A stretch of 64,000 bases of DNA from Shewanella sp. 1CM18E (lineage in GTDB: Bacteria; Pseudomonadota; Gammaproteobacteria; Enterobacterales; Shewanellaceae): NCBI RefSeq assembly GCF_023161665.1, contig NZ_JALNTW010000013.1, positions 1 to 64,000 of the forward strand. The letters run 5' to 3'. The stretch's first letter is position 1. Every line of letters begins with the position of its first letter. Shown here in pieces: positions 44,264-52,841 of this stretch. The notes beneath the pieces were generated by a model. It had not been told where the DNA came from. It searched no databases and saw nothing but the letters and a program-made list of their open reading frames with translations. Position numbers and translations under genes: made by a program.

Positions 44264-44279
44264 GTAAACGTAAATGCAT
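44264..44279. promoter_or_regulatory. Tandem ACGT motif, possible operator
   Basis: TTTACGTAAACGTAAA, containing the palindrome GTTTACGTAAAC. Motifs of this type are bound by the MerR-family regulator LiuR in Shewanella as far as I recall, but no branched-chain catabolic gene is nearby. It lies about 25 bases upstream of the -35 box of the orphan promoter. Confidence 0.35.
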
Positions 44280-44284
44280 TGCTA

Positions 44285-44310
44285 TAAAAAAGGACGGTTC
44301 CCCGTCCTCT
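44285..44310 (-). terminator. Cytochrome c4 terminator
   Basis: Arms AGGACGG and CCGTCCT around TTCC with a run of six T residues on the minus strand, 18 bases after the stop. Confidence 0.9.
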
Positions 44311-44327
44311 TTAGTTAACGCTAATAT

Positions 44328-44948
44328 TTACTTAAGGTTTGATATATATTTAGATAATGCTTCAATATCATCACTATTTAGCTTTTTCGCAACGTCTTGC
44401 ATCATGCCATTTAAGTCGTTGTTACGATTTGTATCGTGGAATTTATTCAGCTGGATTTTGATGTAATTCGCATGTTGTCCGTTAAGTGCTGGGAAGCCTG
44501 CAAGCTCCGCGCCTTTGCCTTGAGGACCATGACATGCAATACAAGCTGTGATGCCGCGAGTTGCGTCACCATTTTTATAAAGTTGTGCACCAAGTTCTGG
44601 TACATCTTTAACATCGATATCTTTATGTTCTTGAGTTGCATAGAATGCAGCAAGATCTGCAATATCTTGATCGCTTAGCGCAACAGACATGCCGCCCATG
44701 ATAGGGTCCATACGACCTTCTTTACCGCCAGTTTGTGCTGCACTGCGGAAATCATGTAGTTGCTTTTCTAGGTATGTACTATGTTGACCTGCAAGTTTTG
44801 GGTACATGTCTATCATGCTGTTGCCGTCAACACCGTGACAAGCAGAGCAAACGATGGCTTTAGTTTTTCCGGCTTCAGCATTTCCTTCTGCCATAGCAGG
44901 TGAAGATATTGTGGCTAAAACAGACAGCGCAAGAGCTAACTTTTTCAT
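44328..44948 (-). CDS. Diheme cytochrome c4
   Basis: 206 residues from the ATG at 44948, which begins a clean signal peptide (MKKLALALSVLATISSPAMA). The frame is open for 76 codons further but these are not protein-like. Two heme-binding sites, CSACH and CIACH, each followed by a distal methionine region (for example GGMSVALSDQDIADLAAFYA), and the internal duplication GNSMIDMYPKLAGQHSTYLE versus KGAELAGFPALNGQHANYI, identify a c4 cytochrome. It carries electrons in the periplasm, typically to terminal oxidases. Confidence 0.95.
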   Translation of the reverse strand: MKKLALALSVLATISSPAMAEGNAEAGKTKAIVCSACHGVDGNSMIDMYPKLAGQHSTYLEKQLHDFRSAAQTGGKEGRMDPIMGGMSVALSDQDIADLAAFYATQEHKDIDVKDVPELGAQLYKNGDATRGITACIACHGPQGKGAELAGFPALNGQHANYIKIQLNKFHDTNRNNDLNGMMQDVAKKLNSDDIEALSKYISNLK

Positions 44949-45117
44949 GGCGTTCCAACTTCTTATTAAAATATTTGTCATGAGCTTACTAGGAAGACCC
45001 GCAAGCGTGATAAAATGTATTTTATGTGATCGGGGTAATATTTTACACGAAATTGTGAAAATGTAAGCAACTCTTCGATATTTAGCTAAGTAAGTTGATA
45101 AAATTTTGGAGTTAATT

Positions 45118-45795
45118 GTGAGTGAATCTCGTATCGATTTCCGTAAAGCAGAGTTTTTAATTAGTGCGCCAGACATTGCGCACTTAAACGAATACCTCCC
45201 TGGTGACGTTGGGGTGGAGATTGCCTTTGCGGGTCGTTCTAACGCGGGTAAGTCAAGTGCACTGAATTTACTGACGGAGCAAAAAATTGCTCGTACCAGT
45301 AAAACACCAGGACGTACGCAGTTAATTAACGTTTTTAGACTAGATAAGCACCGTCGTTTGGTCGACTTACCTGGTTATGGTTTTGCTCAAGTTCCACTGG
45401 CCCTAAAGTTAAAGTGGCAAGAGGCGTTGGGTGAGTACCTACTTAAACGTGATTGTTTGAGTGGTGTAGTGGTGCTGATGGATATCCGTCATCCACTAAA
45501 AGATCTTGATATGCAGATGATTGAATGGGCAGTTCAGAGCCATATTCCTGTTTTAGCACTATTAACCAAGGCTGATAAGCTAGGTCAAAGCGCTAGAATG
45601 AAGATGGTAAATGAAGTGCGCAAGAAGCTTAGCCATTTTGAAGATGGTGTAAAAGTTGAGCCTTTCTCTTCATTAAAAGGGATTGGTAAAGGCAAAGTGT
45701 TAGGCATTTTAGATAGTTGGTGTAAACCTGAATGGTTAATGCAGCAGTTAGAAGCCGATGCTATTGCTGCTCAAGCTGAAGCAGACAAAGAGTAA
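45118..45795 (+). CDS. engB: Ribosome biogenesis GTPase EngB (YsxC/YihA)
   Basis: 225 residues using the GTG at 45118, with GGAG six bases upstream. G motifs are intact: FAGRSNAGKSSALNLLT (G1), TPGRTQ (G2), VDLPGYGFA (G3), LTKADKLG (G4). It acts in 50S ribosome assembly. It diverges from cytochrome c4 and precedes the Spot 42 region, the arrangement found in Shewanella and enterics. Confidence 0.96.
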   Translation: MSESRIDFRKAEFLISAPDIAHLNEYLPGDVGVEIAFAGRSNAGKSSALNLLTEQKIARTSKTPGRTQLINVFRLDKHRRLVDLPGYGFAQVPLALKLKWQEALGEYLLKRDCLSGVVVLMDIRHPLKDLDMQMIEWAVQSHIPVLALLTKADKLGQSARMKMVNEVRKKLSHFEDGVKVEPFSSLKGIGKGKVLGILDSWCKPEWLMQQLEADAIAAQAEADKE

Positions 45796-45830
45796 CGAGT
45801 TTACTGTTGTATTGATTAGTCGTATAAATG

Positions 45831-45857
45831 ACGCTCCCAAATGGGGGCGTTTTTTTT
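45831..45857 (+). terminator. engB terminator
   Basis: Arms ACGCTCCC and GGGGGCGT around AAAT with eight T residues, 35 bases after the engB stop. Confidence 0.9.
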
Positions 45858-45900
45858 GCTTCTATTCTGATTTTTATTACGATCTCACTGAATTTTAGGC

Positions 45901-46005
45901 AAAAAAAACCGACGGCATAAACCATCGGTATAAATTAGCTCTTTTGGGGAGAAGCTAAATTCAACAAGACTCAAGTTCAATCAAACTATGTTGATATCGC
46001 TTAAT
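45901..46005 (-). ncRNA. Candidate second small RNA downstream of Spot 42
   Basis: On the minus strand a promoter-like pair, TTTAAA (46035-46040) and TATGCT (46012-46017) with 17-base spacing, precedes about 105 bases. These end in an eight-base hairpin (ACCGATGG/CCGTCGGT, one G-T pair) followed by eight T residues at 45908-45901. A TTAGCT/AGCTAA stem lies just before it. There is no open frame of note. The terminator cannot belong to engB (other strand) and Spot 42 has its own. It may be an sRNA or a back-up terminator. Confidence 0.45.
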
Positions 46006-46068
46006 GAACACAGCATAACTCGAATTTTGCTCAATTTAAAGTATTTACTCTAAATTTTATTTCAGACG

Positions 46069-46185
46069 AAAAAAAGCCCCAGCGAATTAGATTCACTGGG
46101 GCGCCATAATTTGGCCATTTACTACAAAGTAGCAAACGTAAAAAAAAGGTCTGAAAGATAGAACATCTTAACCTCTGTACCCTAC
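46069..46185 (-). ncRNA. spf: Spot 42 small RNA
   Basis: The minus strand begins GTAGGGTACAGAGGTTAAGA, continues with TGTTCTATCTTTCAGACC, and ends in a GCCCCAGTGAA...TTCGCTGGGGC hairpin plus seven T residues. This closely matches E. coli Spot 42, about 117 nt here against 109. Position between polA and engB is the conserved one. Spot 42 is an Hfq-dependent regulator of secondary-carbon metabolism controlled by CRP in enterics. The central part differs from E. coli, so targets may differ. Confidence 0.94.
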
Positions 46186-46192
46186 GCAGAGA

Positions 46193-46221
46193 ATATTACT
46201 TCATTAATCGCTATATGAAAA
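46193..46221 (-). promoter_or_regulatory. Spot 42 promoter
   Basis: Minus-strand TTTTCA, 17 bases, TAATAT, then seven bases to the first G of Spot 42. A CRP-like site TGTGA-N6-TCCCA lies at 46249-46264, centred about 71.5 bases upstream of the start. Confidence 0.65.
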
Positions 46222-46524
46222 ACAGTTTTTGTAAAAAACATGCAATAATGTGATGGGTATCCCAATGTTTGCTCAATAAAAATACACACTTTGATCGCAA
46301 ATTTTCAGTTTAATAGCTATATATCAACAATTTATCTTGGATAATGTTAATTTTTACCCAAAAGGGAAATTGACTGCTGTAACTGCTGTTTTATATAAGA
46401 AATAGTCTGAAATGATCTGCAGTAGTGCTGTTGAACTGCAATATGAGGCAGTAATCGGTGAAACTGTTATCAGTAAAAGGTGGGGGGCAGTGAAAGGGAA
46501 GAGCAATAAAAAGGCTAATAAAGA

Positions 46525-46554
46525 CAGCTAGCTAACACTATTGTTAGCTAGCTG
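46525..46554 (-). terminator. polA terminator
   Basis: A perfect 12-base inverted repeat, CAGCTAGCTAAC and GTTAGCTAGCTG, 16 bases after the polA stop, with a broken T run (TCTTTATT) on the minus strand. Confidence 0.7.
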
Positions 46555-46569
46555 CGGTAATCGAATGAC

Positions 46570-49332
46570 TTAGTGAGCCTGTTCCCAGTTGTCGCCTACG
46601 CCAGCTTCGGCAAGTAGCTCAACATCTAAACTGGCTGCTGCCGCCATCAGTTCGCATATTTTGCCTTTTAAGCTATCAACTTTAGTTTCATCAACTTCAA
46701 ATACCAATTCATCGTGTACTTGCATGATCATGGTGATTTCACCAGCTGTTTCAGTTGCAATCCATTGGGCAATATTGATCATTGCCTTTTTAATGATATC
46801 GGCTGCAGTACCTTGCATCGGCGCGTTAATTGCGGCGCGTTCAGCGGCTTGTCTACGCATCGCATTTCTATCTTTAATCGCTGGTAGATAGAGGCGACGA
46901 CCAAATAATGTTGAAACGTAGCCAAGATCGGCGGCAATTGCGCGAGTCTCTTCCATGTACTTCAGTACGCCCGGGTAGCGCTTAAAGTAAGTATCGATAT
47001 AGCTTTGCGCTTCAGCTCGTGGGATATCTAGCTGCTTGGCAAGGCCAAATGCCGACATGCCGTAGATTAGACCAAAGTTAACCGCTTTAGCGCGGCGACG
47101 TTGATCGGTAGTCACTTCACTGAAATCAACATCAAACACTTCTGCTGCAGTCGCTTTATGGATGTCTTTACCTTCAGCAAACGCAGTCAGTAGGCCTTTG
47201 TCTTGCGACAAGTGCGCCATAATTCGGAGTTCGATTTGCGAGTAATCGGCAGCGAGGATTTTTTTACCCTCAGGGGCAATAAACGCATGACGAATACGGC
47301 GGCCTTCTTCGGTACGAATTGGAATATTCTGCAGGTTTGGCTCGCTTGAAGATAAGCGACCGGTTGCAGCGTTAGCTTGGTGGTAGCTGGTGTGCACGCG
47401 ACCCGTTTTAGCATTAACCATTAATGGTAGCTTATCTGTGTAAGTGCTCTTAAGTTTAGCTAGGCTACGATGCTCTAAAATAATCTTCGGCAGCGGATAG
47501 TCTAATGCTAATTCAACTAGCACTTCTTCTGCTGTAGATGGTGCGCCTTTTGGGGTTTTCTTGATTACAGGATAGCCTAACTTGTCGAAAAATAGCTCTT
47601 GTAGCTGCTTTGGCGAGCTTAAGTTAAATGGCTGGCCTGCGATTTCATGAGCTTTATGTTCTAGCTCATCAATCTTACGCGCGAGTTCTTCGCTTTGTTG
47701 GCCCAGTAACATGCTATCGATCAATACGCCTTGGCGCTCAATATCAGACAAGATATTAACTAGCGGTAATTCGATATCGCTAAACACGCCTGCGAGTTCA
47801 GTTTGCTTTTCTAGGCGAGCCCATAAATGTTGGTGCAAGCGCAGCGTAATATCGGCATCTTCTGCGGCGTAAGGCGCCGCAGTTTCTAATGGAATTTGAT
47901 TAAAGGTAAGTTGTTTGGCGCCTTTACCAGCAATCTCTTCAAAGCTAATATTTTTATGGCCTAGGTACTTAAGTGCTAAGTCGTCCATATTATGCTTAGA
48001 CGCGACAGAGTTAAATACGTAAGACTCAAGCATAGTGTCAAACTGCACACCGCGCAGCGTAATGCCTGCATTAGCAAAAATACTGATGTCATACTTTAAG
48101 TTTTGACCGACCTTTTTAATCGATTCATCTTCAAGTAATGGCTGTAGTTTCTCAAATACTAGCGCTTTATCTAATTGCTCTGGCGCGTCAACATAGTCGT
48201 GTGCAAGTGGTAGGTAAGCAGCTTTACCTGCTTCAACAGCAAATGAAATACCGACTAACTCTGCTTCCATATAATTAAGGCTAGTGGTTTCAGTATCAAT
48301 CGCGATGAGTTCAGCTTTCTCTAGCTTAGCGATCCACGCATCTAGCTGCTCAAGCGTAACAATCGTGTCGTATTCAACCTCAATATCTAACTTAGCTGCT
48401 GGTGCATCATCGTCTGCAGCTGCTGAAGCTGTTGCTTTATCGCCACTGTTATTGTCGAGCACTTCAGCTAACCAGCGCTTAAATTCCATCTCGCCATAGC
48501 ACTTAATCAGTTCATCTTTATCAGCAGGTTCGATTGAAAGCGCATGCCAATCTTGTTCTAGCTCTACATCTAGCTTGATGGTTGCTAGTTCGTAGCTAAG
48601 TTTAAGCATGTCTGCATGTTCAATGATTTTAGCTGGCATGGTTTTAGAACCGCGGAAACCAAGCTCTGGCATTTTTTCTGGCGCGGCTAGAATTTTATCT
48701 ACGCCGCCAACACCAGTTAGCATCGCTAATGCCGTTTTCTCGCCGACACCCGGTAAGCCCGGAATGTTATCGGCTTTATCACCTTGTAGTGCTAACAGAT
48801 CGATGATTAGCTCAGGGCCAACGCCAAACTTTTCTGTGACCTCGGCTGGCCCCATAATTGTATTGGTCATGGTATTAATTAGGGTGACGTTTTCATCCAC
48901 TAATTGCGCCATGTCTTTATCGCCAGTACTAATTAATACTGCGCGACCTTCTTTACTGGCTTGAGTGGCGATGGTACCAATGACGTCGTCGGCCTCAACA
49001 CCTGGAATGCAAACGAGTGGTAAACCTAATGCTTTAATAATTTTATGTAGCGGCTCAATTTGAGTACGCAAATCGTCTGGCATAGGTGGACGTTGAGCTT
49101 TGTACTCTGAGTACATGTCATTACGGAATGTTTTGCCTTTTGCATCAAAAACTACCGCCATTTGTGATGGCTTATATTGGTTCAATAGGCTACGAAGCAT
49201 ATTGATTACGCCGTATACGGCACCGGTAGCTTCTCCTTTAGAATTCGTTAAGTGAGGTGGTGCATAGTACGCGCGGTAAAGGTATGAAGAACCATCCACA
49301 AGAATTAAAGGGTTATCAGCAATTTTAGGCAT
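46570..49332 (-). CDS. polA: DNA polymerase I
   Basis: 920 residues, full length. Residues 1-290 form the 5'-3' exonuclease (ADDVIGTIATQASKEGR, LQGDKADNIPGLPGVGEKTA). About 325-510 form the 3'-5' exonuclease (IAIDTETTSLNYMEAELVGI, VGQNLKYD). The polymerase domain has motif A AADYSQIELRIMAHLS, motif B RRRAKAVNFGLIYGMSAFGL and motif C MQVHDELVFEV. It fills gaps and removes primers in replication and repair. Confidence 0.98.
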   Translation of the reverse strand: MPKIADNPLILVDGSSYLYRAYYAPPHLTNSKGEATGAVYGVINMLRSLLNQYKPSQMAVVFDAKGKTFRNDMYSEYKAQRPPMPDDLRTQIEPLHKIIKALGLPLVCIPGVEADDVIGTIATQASKEGRAVLISTGDKDMAQLVDENVTLINTMTNTIMGPAEVTEKFGVGPELIIDLLALQGDKADNIPGLPGVGEKTALAMLTGVGGVDKILAAPEKMPELGFRGSKTMPAKIIEHADMLKLSYELATIKLDVELEQDWHALSIEPADKDELIKCYGEMEFKRWLAEVLDNNSGDKATASAAADDDAPAAKLDIEVEYDTIVTLEQLDAWIAKLEKAELIAIDTETTSLNYMEAELVGISFAVEAGKAAYLPLAHDYVDAPEQLDKALVFEKLQPLLEDESIKKVGQNLKYDISIFANAGITLRGVQFDTMLESYVFNSVASKHNMDDLALKYLGHKNISFEEIAGKGAKQLTFNQIPLETAAPYAAEDADITLRLHQHLWARLEKQTELAGVFSDIELPLVNILSDIERQGVLIDSMLLGQQSEELARKIDELEHKAHEIAGQPFNLSSPKQLQELFFDKLGYPVIKKTPKGAPSTAEEVLVELALDYPLPKIILEHRSLAKLKSTYTDKLPLMVNAKTGRVHTSYHQANAATGRLSSSEPNLQNIPIRTEEGRRIRHAFIAPEGKKILAADYSQIELRIMAHLSQDKGLLTAFAEGKDIHKATAAEVFDVDFSEVTTDQRRRAKAVNFGLIYGMSAFGLAKQLDIPRAEAQSYIDTYFKRYPGVLKYMEETRAIAADLGYVSTLFGRRLYLPAIKDRNAMRRQAAERAAINAPMQGTAADIIKKAMINIAQWIATETAGEITMIMQVHDELVFEVDETKVDSLKGKICELMAAAASLDVELLAEAGVGDNWEQAH

Positions 49333-49719
49333 AATTTAGTATTCGTTTATCGGTATTCGATGATGGCGCTAGCATGCCATATTAGGGCAATTTCGGCCAC
49401 GTAAAATTACTTGCTAGCCTGTGGATAACTCTGTGAGTTAATGCGTGTAACTCGATCTTGAATAAAATCGGTTAGAAAAAGACTTTTACGTAAGTACTTG
49501 AAAAACATTTAATTAAATTAAATGTGTGAAGTGGGTTTTATTTTTGAAATTTGAAATAATTATGTGGACTTTTTATTTTTATGCGTATTTCAACTCCATT
49601 CCTTGGTTAAATATCACTCACTTGATAAAGTGATGACCTAACCTAGCATGATAAATAATCTGATCAAGCAGTTTATTACAGGTTTGTTAAAACAATATGA
49701 TATATAAAGAGGCTTTTTA
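49333..49719. promoter_or_regulatory. Divergent polA/elbB promoter region
   Basis: 387 bases with no gene. They contain a perfect DnaA box (49420-49428), a nine-base inverted repeat ACATTTAAT-TAA-ATTAAATGT (49505-49525) and a weak elbB promoter candidate ending TATGAT near 49697. AT content rises towards elbB. Confidence 0.55.
49420..49428 (-). promoter_or_regulatory. Perfect DnaA box upstream of polA
   Basis: The minus strand reads TTATCCACA, the high-affinity DnaA consensus, about 90 bases before the polA ATG. I noticed no second box nearby, so an origin is unlikely; DnaA-dependent control of polA is possible. One chance match in 64 kb is also possible. Confidence 0.5.
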
Positions 49720-50373
49720 ATGAAAAAAGTAGCAGTTCTTCTCAGCGGCAGTGGCGTTTACGATGGCACCGAATTACATGAGTCAGTTTTAGCCTTATTA
49801 GAGATAAAAAAAGCGGGGGCGCACTACCAATGTTTTGCTCCGAATATCCCCCAATTGCATGTTGTTAATCACCTAACAGGCGAAGTGCAAGAGCATGAGT
49901 CTCGCAATGTATTGGTTGAGTCTGCCAGAATTGCTCGTGGTGAGATAAAGCCTATAGATGAACTTAATATTGCTGAATTTGATGCACTGATTATCCCCGG
50001 TGGATTTGGTGCGGCTAAAAACCTATGTAATTTTGCTATTGCTGGCGCCGAGCATCAAGTCGAGCCCAGTGTTAAGCACTTTATCTCGCAATTTGCTGAA
50101 AACAATAAGCCAGTTGGCTTTATCTGTATCTCGCCAATTATGATCCCGCAACTATATGGCCAAGGGGTAAGCGGTACAATAGGTAGTGACGCAGGTACTG
50201 CGGCGGCCTTTGAGCAACAAGGTGGACAACATCAAGCGGCTAGCGTGCATGAAATTGTGGTTGATGAGCAGCATAAAGTGGTGAGTACGCCGGCTTATAT
50301 GTTGGCTAGCGATATTGTTGAGGCACATTCAGGCATTAGTCAGTTAGTGGAGAAAGTGCTGCAAATGGCTTAA
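49720..50373 (+). CDS. elbB: Glyoxalase / DJ-1 superfamily protein ElbB
   Basis: 217 residues. The class I glutaminase-like fold has a nucleophile cysteine in VGFICISPIM (about residue 138) and the N-terminal acidic residue in VYDGTELHESV. IIPGGFGAAKNLCNFA is the ElbB signature. E. coli ElbB has weak glyoxalase activity and was linked to isoprenoid synthesis. It has a clear AGAGG ribosome site (SD) upstream. Confidence 0.93.
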   Translation: MKKVAVLLSGSGVYDGTELHESVLALLEIKKAGAHYQCFAPNIPQLHVVNHLTGEVQEHESRNVLVESARIARGEIKPIDELNIAEFDALIIPGGFGAAKNLCNFAIAGAEHQVEPSVKHFISQFAENNKPVGFICISPIMIPQLYGQGVSGTIGSDAGTAAAFEQQGGQHQAASVHEIVVDEQHKVVSTPAYMLASDIVEAHSGISQLVEKVLQMA

Positions 50374-50413
50374 TGGTTATTCGTGACTAAATTGCCATTG
50401 TTGGATTATAAGT

Positions 50414-50438
50414 AAGCCCGCGTTTTGCGGGCTTAATT
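50414..50438. terminator. Bidirectional terminator between elbB and glpG
   Basis: Arms AGCCCGC and GCGGGCT around a TTTT-containing loop, followed by T-rich sequence, between two converging genes. Confidence 0.8.
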
Positions 50439-50477
50439 TTTAATAAATAGACTTTAGCTAAGTGGTGTGTGGAGTGA

Positions 50478-51317
50478 CTATATCTTACGGGTTTTACTGT
50501 CGATAAAGCCTTGAATAACTCCCACGAGTAAACCACCAAGGTGAGCACCATTGGCGATGGATAGGCCAAACATATCGGTAAAACCAAGTACAAGCCATAG
50601 CAGCATAAAGCCAATGTAAGCGGGGGGCAGGCCGATACCTGATTCTGGTCGCCTATATCCCATAATCCAGGTGTAACCGACTACAGCGTAAACCACTCCA
50701 GATAATCCGCCGAATTGAGGCCCTGCCATAAAATACTGCAAAACGTTAGGCAGCGTACCGCCAACGAGTAGCAGGATGAACAGTGGTGCAAAACCTAGTT
50801 TATTTTCTATCTTGCCCCCTAAATACCACCACCAGAGCAAATTAAAAATAATGTGCATGGCAGAAAAGTGCAACAGGCTCGGGGTGAATAGGCGCCAGAT
50901 CTCGCCCGATGTGTTGGCTTGTATGGCGCCAAAAAATGACAGTTGCTCAAAAATAGGATTAGCAAAACCGAGATTCATTGCCGCGTAAATAGTTACACAG
51001 ATAAAAAATACACTCAGAGTTAGCGGTCCTGCACCTGTGATAAATTGACTCACTAGTTGTAAGCTTGGGCTGCCGTAATCAAGCTTGGTGTGGGTATCGC
51101 CATTTTCCCACGAGGCTGCAAGGTATTTTTCGTCAAAAGGGTTATTGATGAAATGCAGGTATTCGAAGTGAGCTTGCTCAAAATGCTGTTGATCGTGGAT
51201 CATTAATGCCACACCTTGTTCGGTTGGCATCAGTTCGCAATCAATGTTTAGCCCTTTTAGGTAGTCGATGAGAGCCTGTGCTGCTCGGCTGTTAGGTAGC
51301 CTGCCAATCTCAATCAT
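50478..51317 (-). CDS. glpG: Rhomboid intramembrane serine protease GlpG
   Basis: 279 residues. An N-terminal cytoplasmic domain (about 1-75) is followed by six transmembrane helices. The catalytic serine is in FGGLSGVVYAVVGY and the histidine in NGAHLGGLLVGV, and the conserved HIIFNLLWWWYLGG segment is present. It cleaves transmembrane substrates within the inner membrane. It follows glpE by 19 bases and is probably co-transcribed with it. Confidence 0.96.
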   Translation of the reverse strand: MIEIGRLPNSRAAQALIDYLKGLNIDCELMPTEQGVALMIHDQQHFEQAHFEYLHFINNPFDEKYLAASWENGDTHTKLDYGSPSLQLVSQFITGAGPLTLSVFFICVTIYAAMNLGFANPIFEQLSFFGAIQANTSGEIWRLFTPSLLHFSAMHIIFNLLWWWYLGGKIENKLGFAPLFILLLVGGTLPNVLQYFMAGPQFGGLSGVVYAVVGYTWIMGYRRPESGIGLPPAYIGFMLLWLVLGFTDMFGLSIANGAHLGGLLVGVIQGFIDSKTRKI

Positions 51318-51336
51318 ACTTTACCCTCTTGCGTAT

Positions 51337-51645
51337 CTATAAGTTAGCTTGATGCCATGCGCTATAGCCACCGTCTAGGCTAAATACTTCATCAAAGCCT
51401 TGCTCATTTAAGTAAGTGGCTGCACTTTGACTGCTTATTCCATGATAGCAAACAACGACCAATGGTAAGTCCATATCTGCATCACCAATAAAATGAGCTA
51501 GGTTTTCATTGTTAAGGTTAAACGCACCGTCTATATGGCCGGCTTCAAAACTTGCCGCGTCGCGGATGTCGACAATTTGCAACTCAGTTGACTCTGTTTG
51601 CATCTGAATGAGTTGATTAACACTAAGATGTTGAAAGACTGACAT
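51337..51645 (-). CDS. glpE: Thiosulfate sulfurtransferase GlpE
   Basis: 102 residues, a single rhodanese domain. The active-site cysteine is in VVCYHGISSQSAA, and the upstream VDIRDAASFEAGHIDGAFNL block is typical. It transfers sulfur from thiosulfate to acceptors in the cytoplasm. It forms an operon with glpG; the glycerol regulator and glpD of enterics are not next to it. Confidence 0.94.
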   Translation of the reverse strand: MSVFQHLSVNQLIQMQTESTELQIVDIRDAASFEAGHIDGAFNLNNENLAHFIGDADMDLPLVVVCYHGISSQSAATYLNEQGFDEVFSLDGGYSAWHQANL

Positions 51646-51729
51646 AGGAGACCTTGAGTTGTTGAGTTATAAATTTAGCTGTAATGCACAGTGACATACA
51701 TTACAGCTAGGATAAGGAATTAATAACTA

Positions 51730-52755
51730 TTAATCCCAGTTTAGAATCACTTTACCAGATTGACCTGAGCGCATGGCATCGAAGCCTTGCTGGAAGTCAT
51801 CAATATTATAATGGTGAGTGATGATTGGAGAGATATCTAGACCTGATTGGATAAGGCTTGCCATCTTGTACCAGGTCTCGAACATTTCACGGCCATAAAT
51901 GCCTTTAATGATAAGTCCCTTAAAGATCACTTTGCTCCAGTCAATAGCCATATCGCCACCAGGAATACCTAACATGGCAATTTTGCCGCCATGGTTCATA
52001 GTATCTAGCATTGAGTGGAATGCACTCGGTACGCCAGACATTTCTAAACCGACGTCAAAGCCTTCGGTCATTCCAAGCTCTTGCATTACGTCAGTTAGGC
52101 TTTCTTTAGCAACGTTAACGGCACGAGTTGCGCCCATCTTTTGGGCTAGCTCTAGGCGGTATTCGTTTACATCGGTGATCACCACGTGGCGCGCACCAAC
52201 GTGACGACATACAGCTGCTGCCATGATACCGATAGGGCCTGCACCAGTGATTAATACGTCTTCGCCGACTAAATCGAATGACAATGCTGTGTGCACCGCA
52301 TTTCCAAATGGGTCGAAGATTGAAGCTAAATCGTCGGAGATATCGTCAGGGATTTTAAAGGCATTAAATGCTGGAATAACTAAGTACTCTGCAAATGCAC
52401 CTTCACGGTTAACACCAACGCCTGAGGTGTTACGGCATAAGTGGGTGCGGCCGCCACGGCAGTTACGGCAGTGACCACATGTAATGTGGCCTTCACCTGA
52501 TACGCGGTCACCTACGCTGAAACCACGTACTTCTTGACCCATATCAACCACTTCACCAACATATTCATGGCCAACAACCATAGGCACAGGAATAGTGTTC
52601 TGTGACCATTCGTCCCAGTTGTAGATGTGAACGTCAGTACCACAAATTGCCGTTTTACGGATTTTAATTAATAGATCGTTATGGCCCACTTCTGGTTTAG
52701 GCGCATCAACCATCCAAATGCCTTCTTCAGGCTTTAATTTGCTTAGTGCTTTCAT
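51730..52755 (-). CDS. tdh: L-threonine 3-dehydrogenase
   Basis: 341 residues. Zinc-binding medium-chain dehydrogenase: catalytic zinc site ICGTDVHIYNWDEWS and VVGHEYVGEVV, structural zinc cysteines CGHCRNCRGGRTHLC, and a Rossmann motif VLITGAGPIGIMAA. It oxidises threonine to 2-amino-3-ketobutyrate with NAD. It lies downstream of kbl, its pathway partner, on the same strand. Confidence 0.97.
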   Translation of the reverse strand: MKALSKLKPEEGIWMVDAPKPEVGHNDLLIKIRKTAICGTDVHIYNWDEWSQNTIPVPMVVGHEYVGEVVDMGQEVRGFSVGDRVSGEGHITCGHCRNCRGGRTHLCRNTSGVGVNREGAFAEYLVIPAFNAFKIPDDISDDLASIFDPFGNAVHTALSFDLVGEDVLITGAGPIGIMAAAVCRHVGARHVVITDVNEYRLELAQKMGATRAVNVAKESLTDVMQELGMTEGFDVGLEMSGVPSAFHSMLDTMNHGGKIAMLGIPGGDMAIDWSKVIFKGLIIKGIYGREMFETWYKMASLIQSGLDISPIITHHYNIDDFQQGFDAMRSGQSGKVILNWD

Positions 52756-52841
52756 CTTTTAACCTATTACAAGTCTGCATTTGCGACTTGTTGAATGTCT
52801 TTTAACTAGGGCTATATTGAGTAGCCCTAGTTAGTGTAATT

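Larger units (their letters stand above)
43610..44284. other. Unassigned stretch with promoter, open frame and no known gene
   Basis: About 675 bases without a recognised gene. On the minus strand it holds a sigma-70-like promoter (44212-44240), an AT-rich leader and an 81-codon frame lacking a usual start (43814-44059), and it leads to the terminator at 43580-43609. Codon choice in the frame (AGG, AGA, GGA, ATA) differs from neighbouring genes. Confidence 0.5.
46186..46569. other. Spot 42 upstream region and polA 3' flank
   Basis: About 385 bases without a gene. They contain the Spot 42 promoter and CRP-like site and, at the far end, the polA terminator. Between 46265 and 46520 I see only AT-rich sequence with no clear signal. 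Confidence 0.6.

Noticed and set aside
49400..49525. A replication origin near polA
   Set aside because: Only one DnaA box was noticed and there is no dnaA, gidA or 13-mer array nearby.
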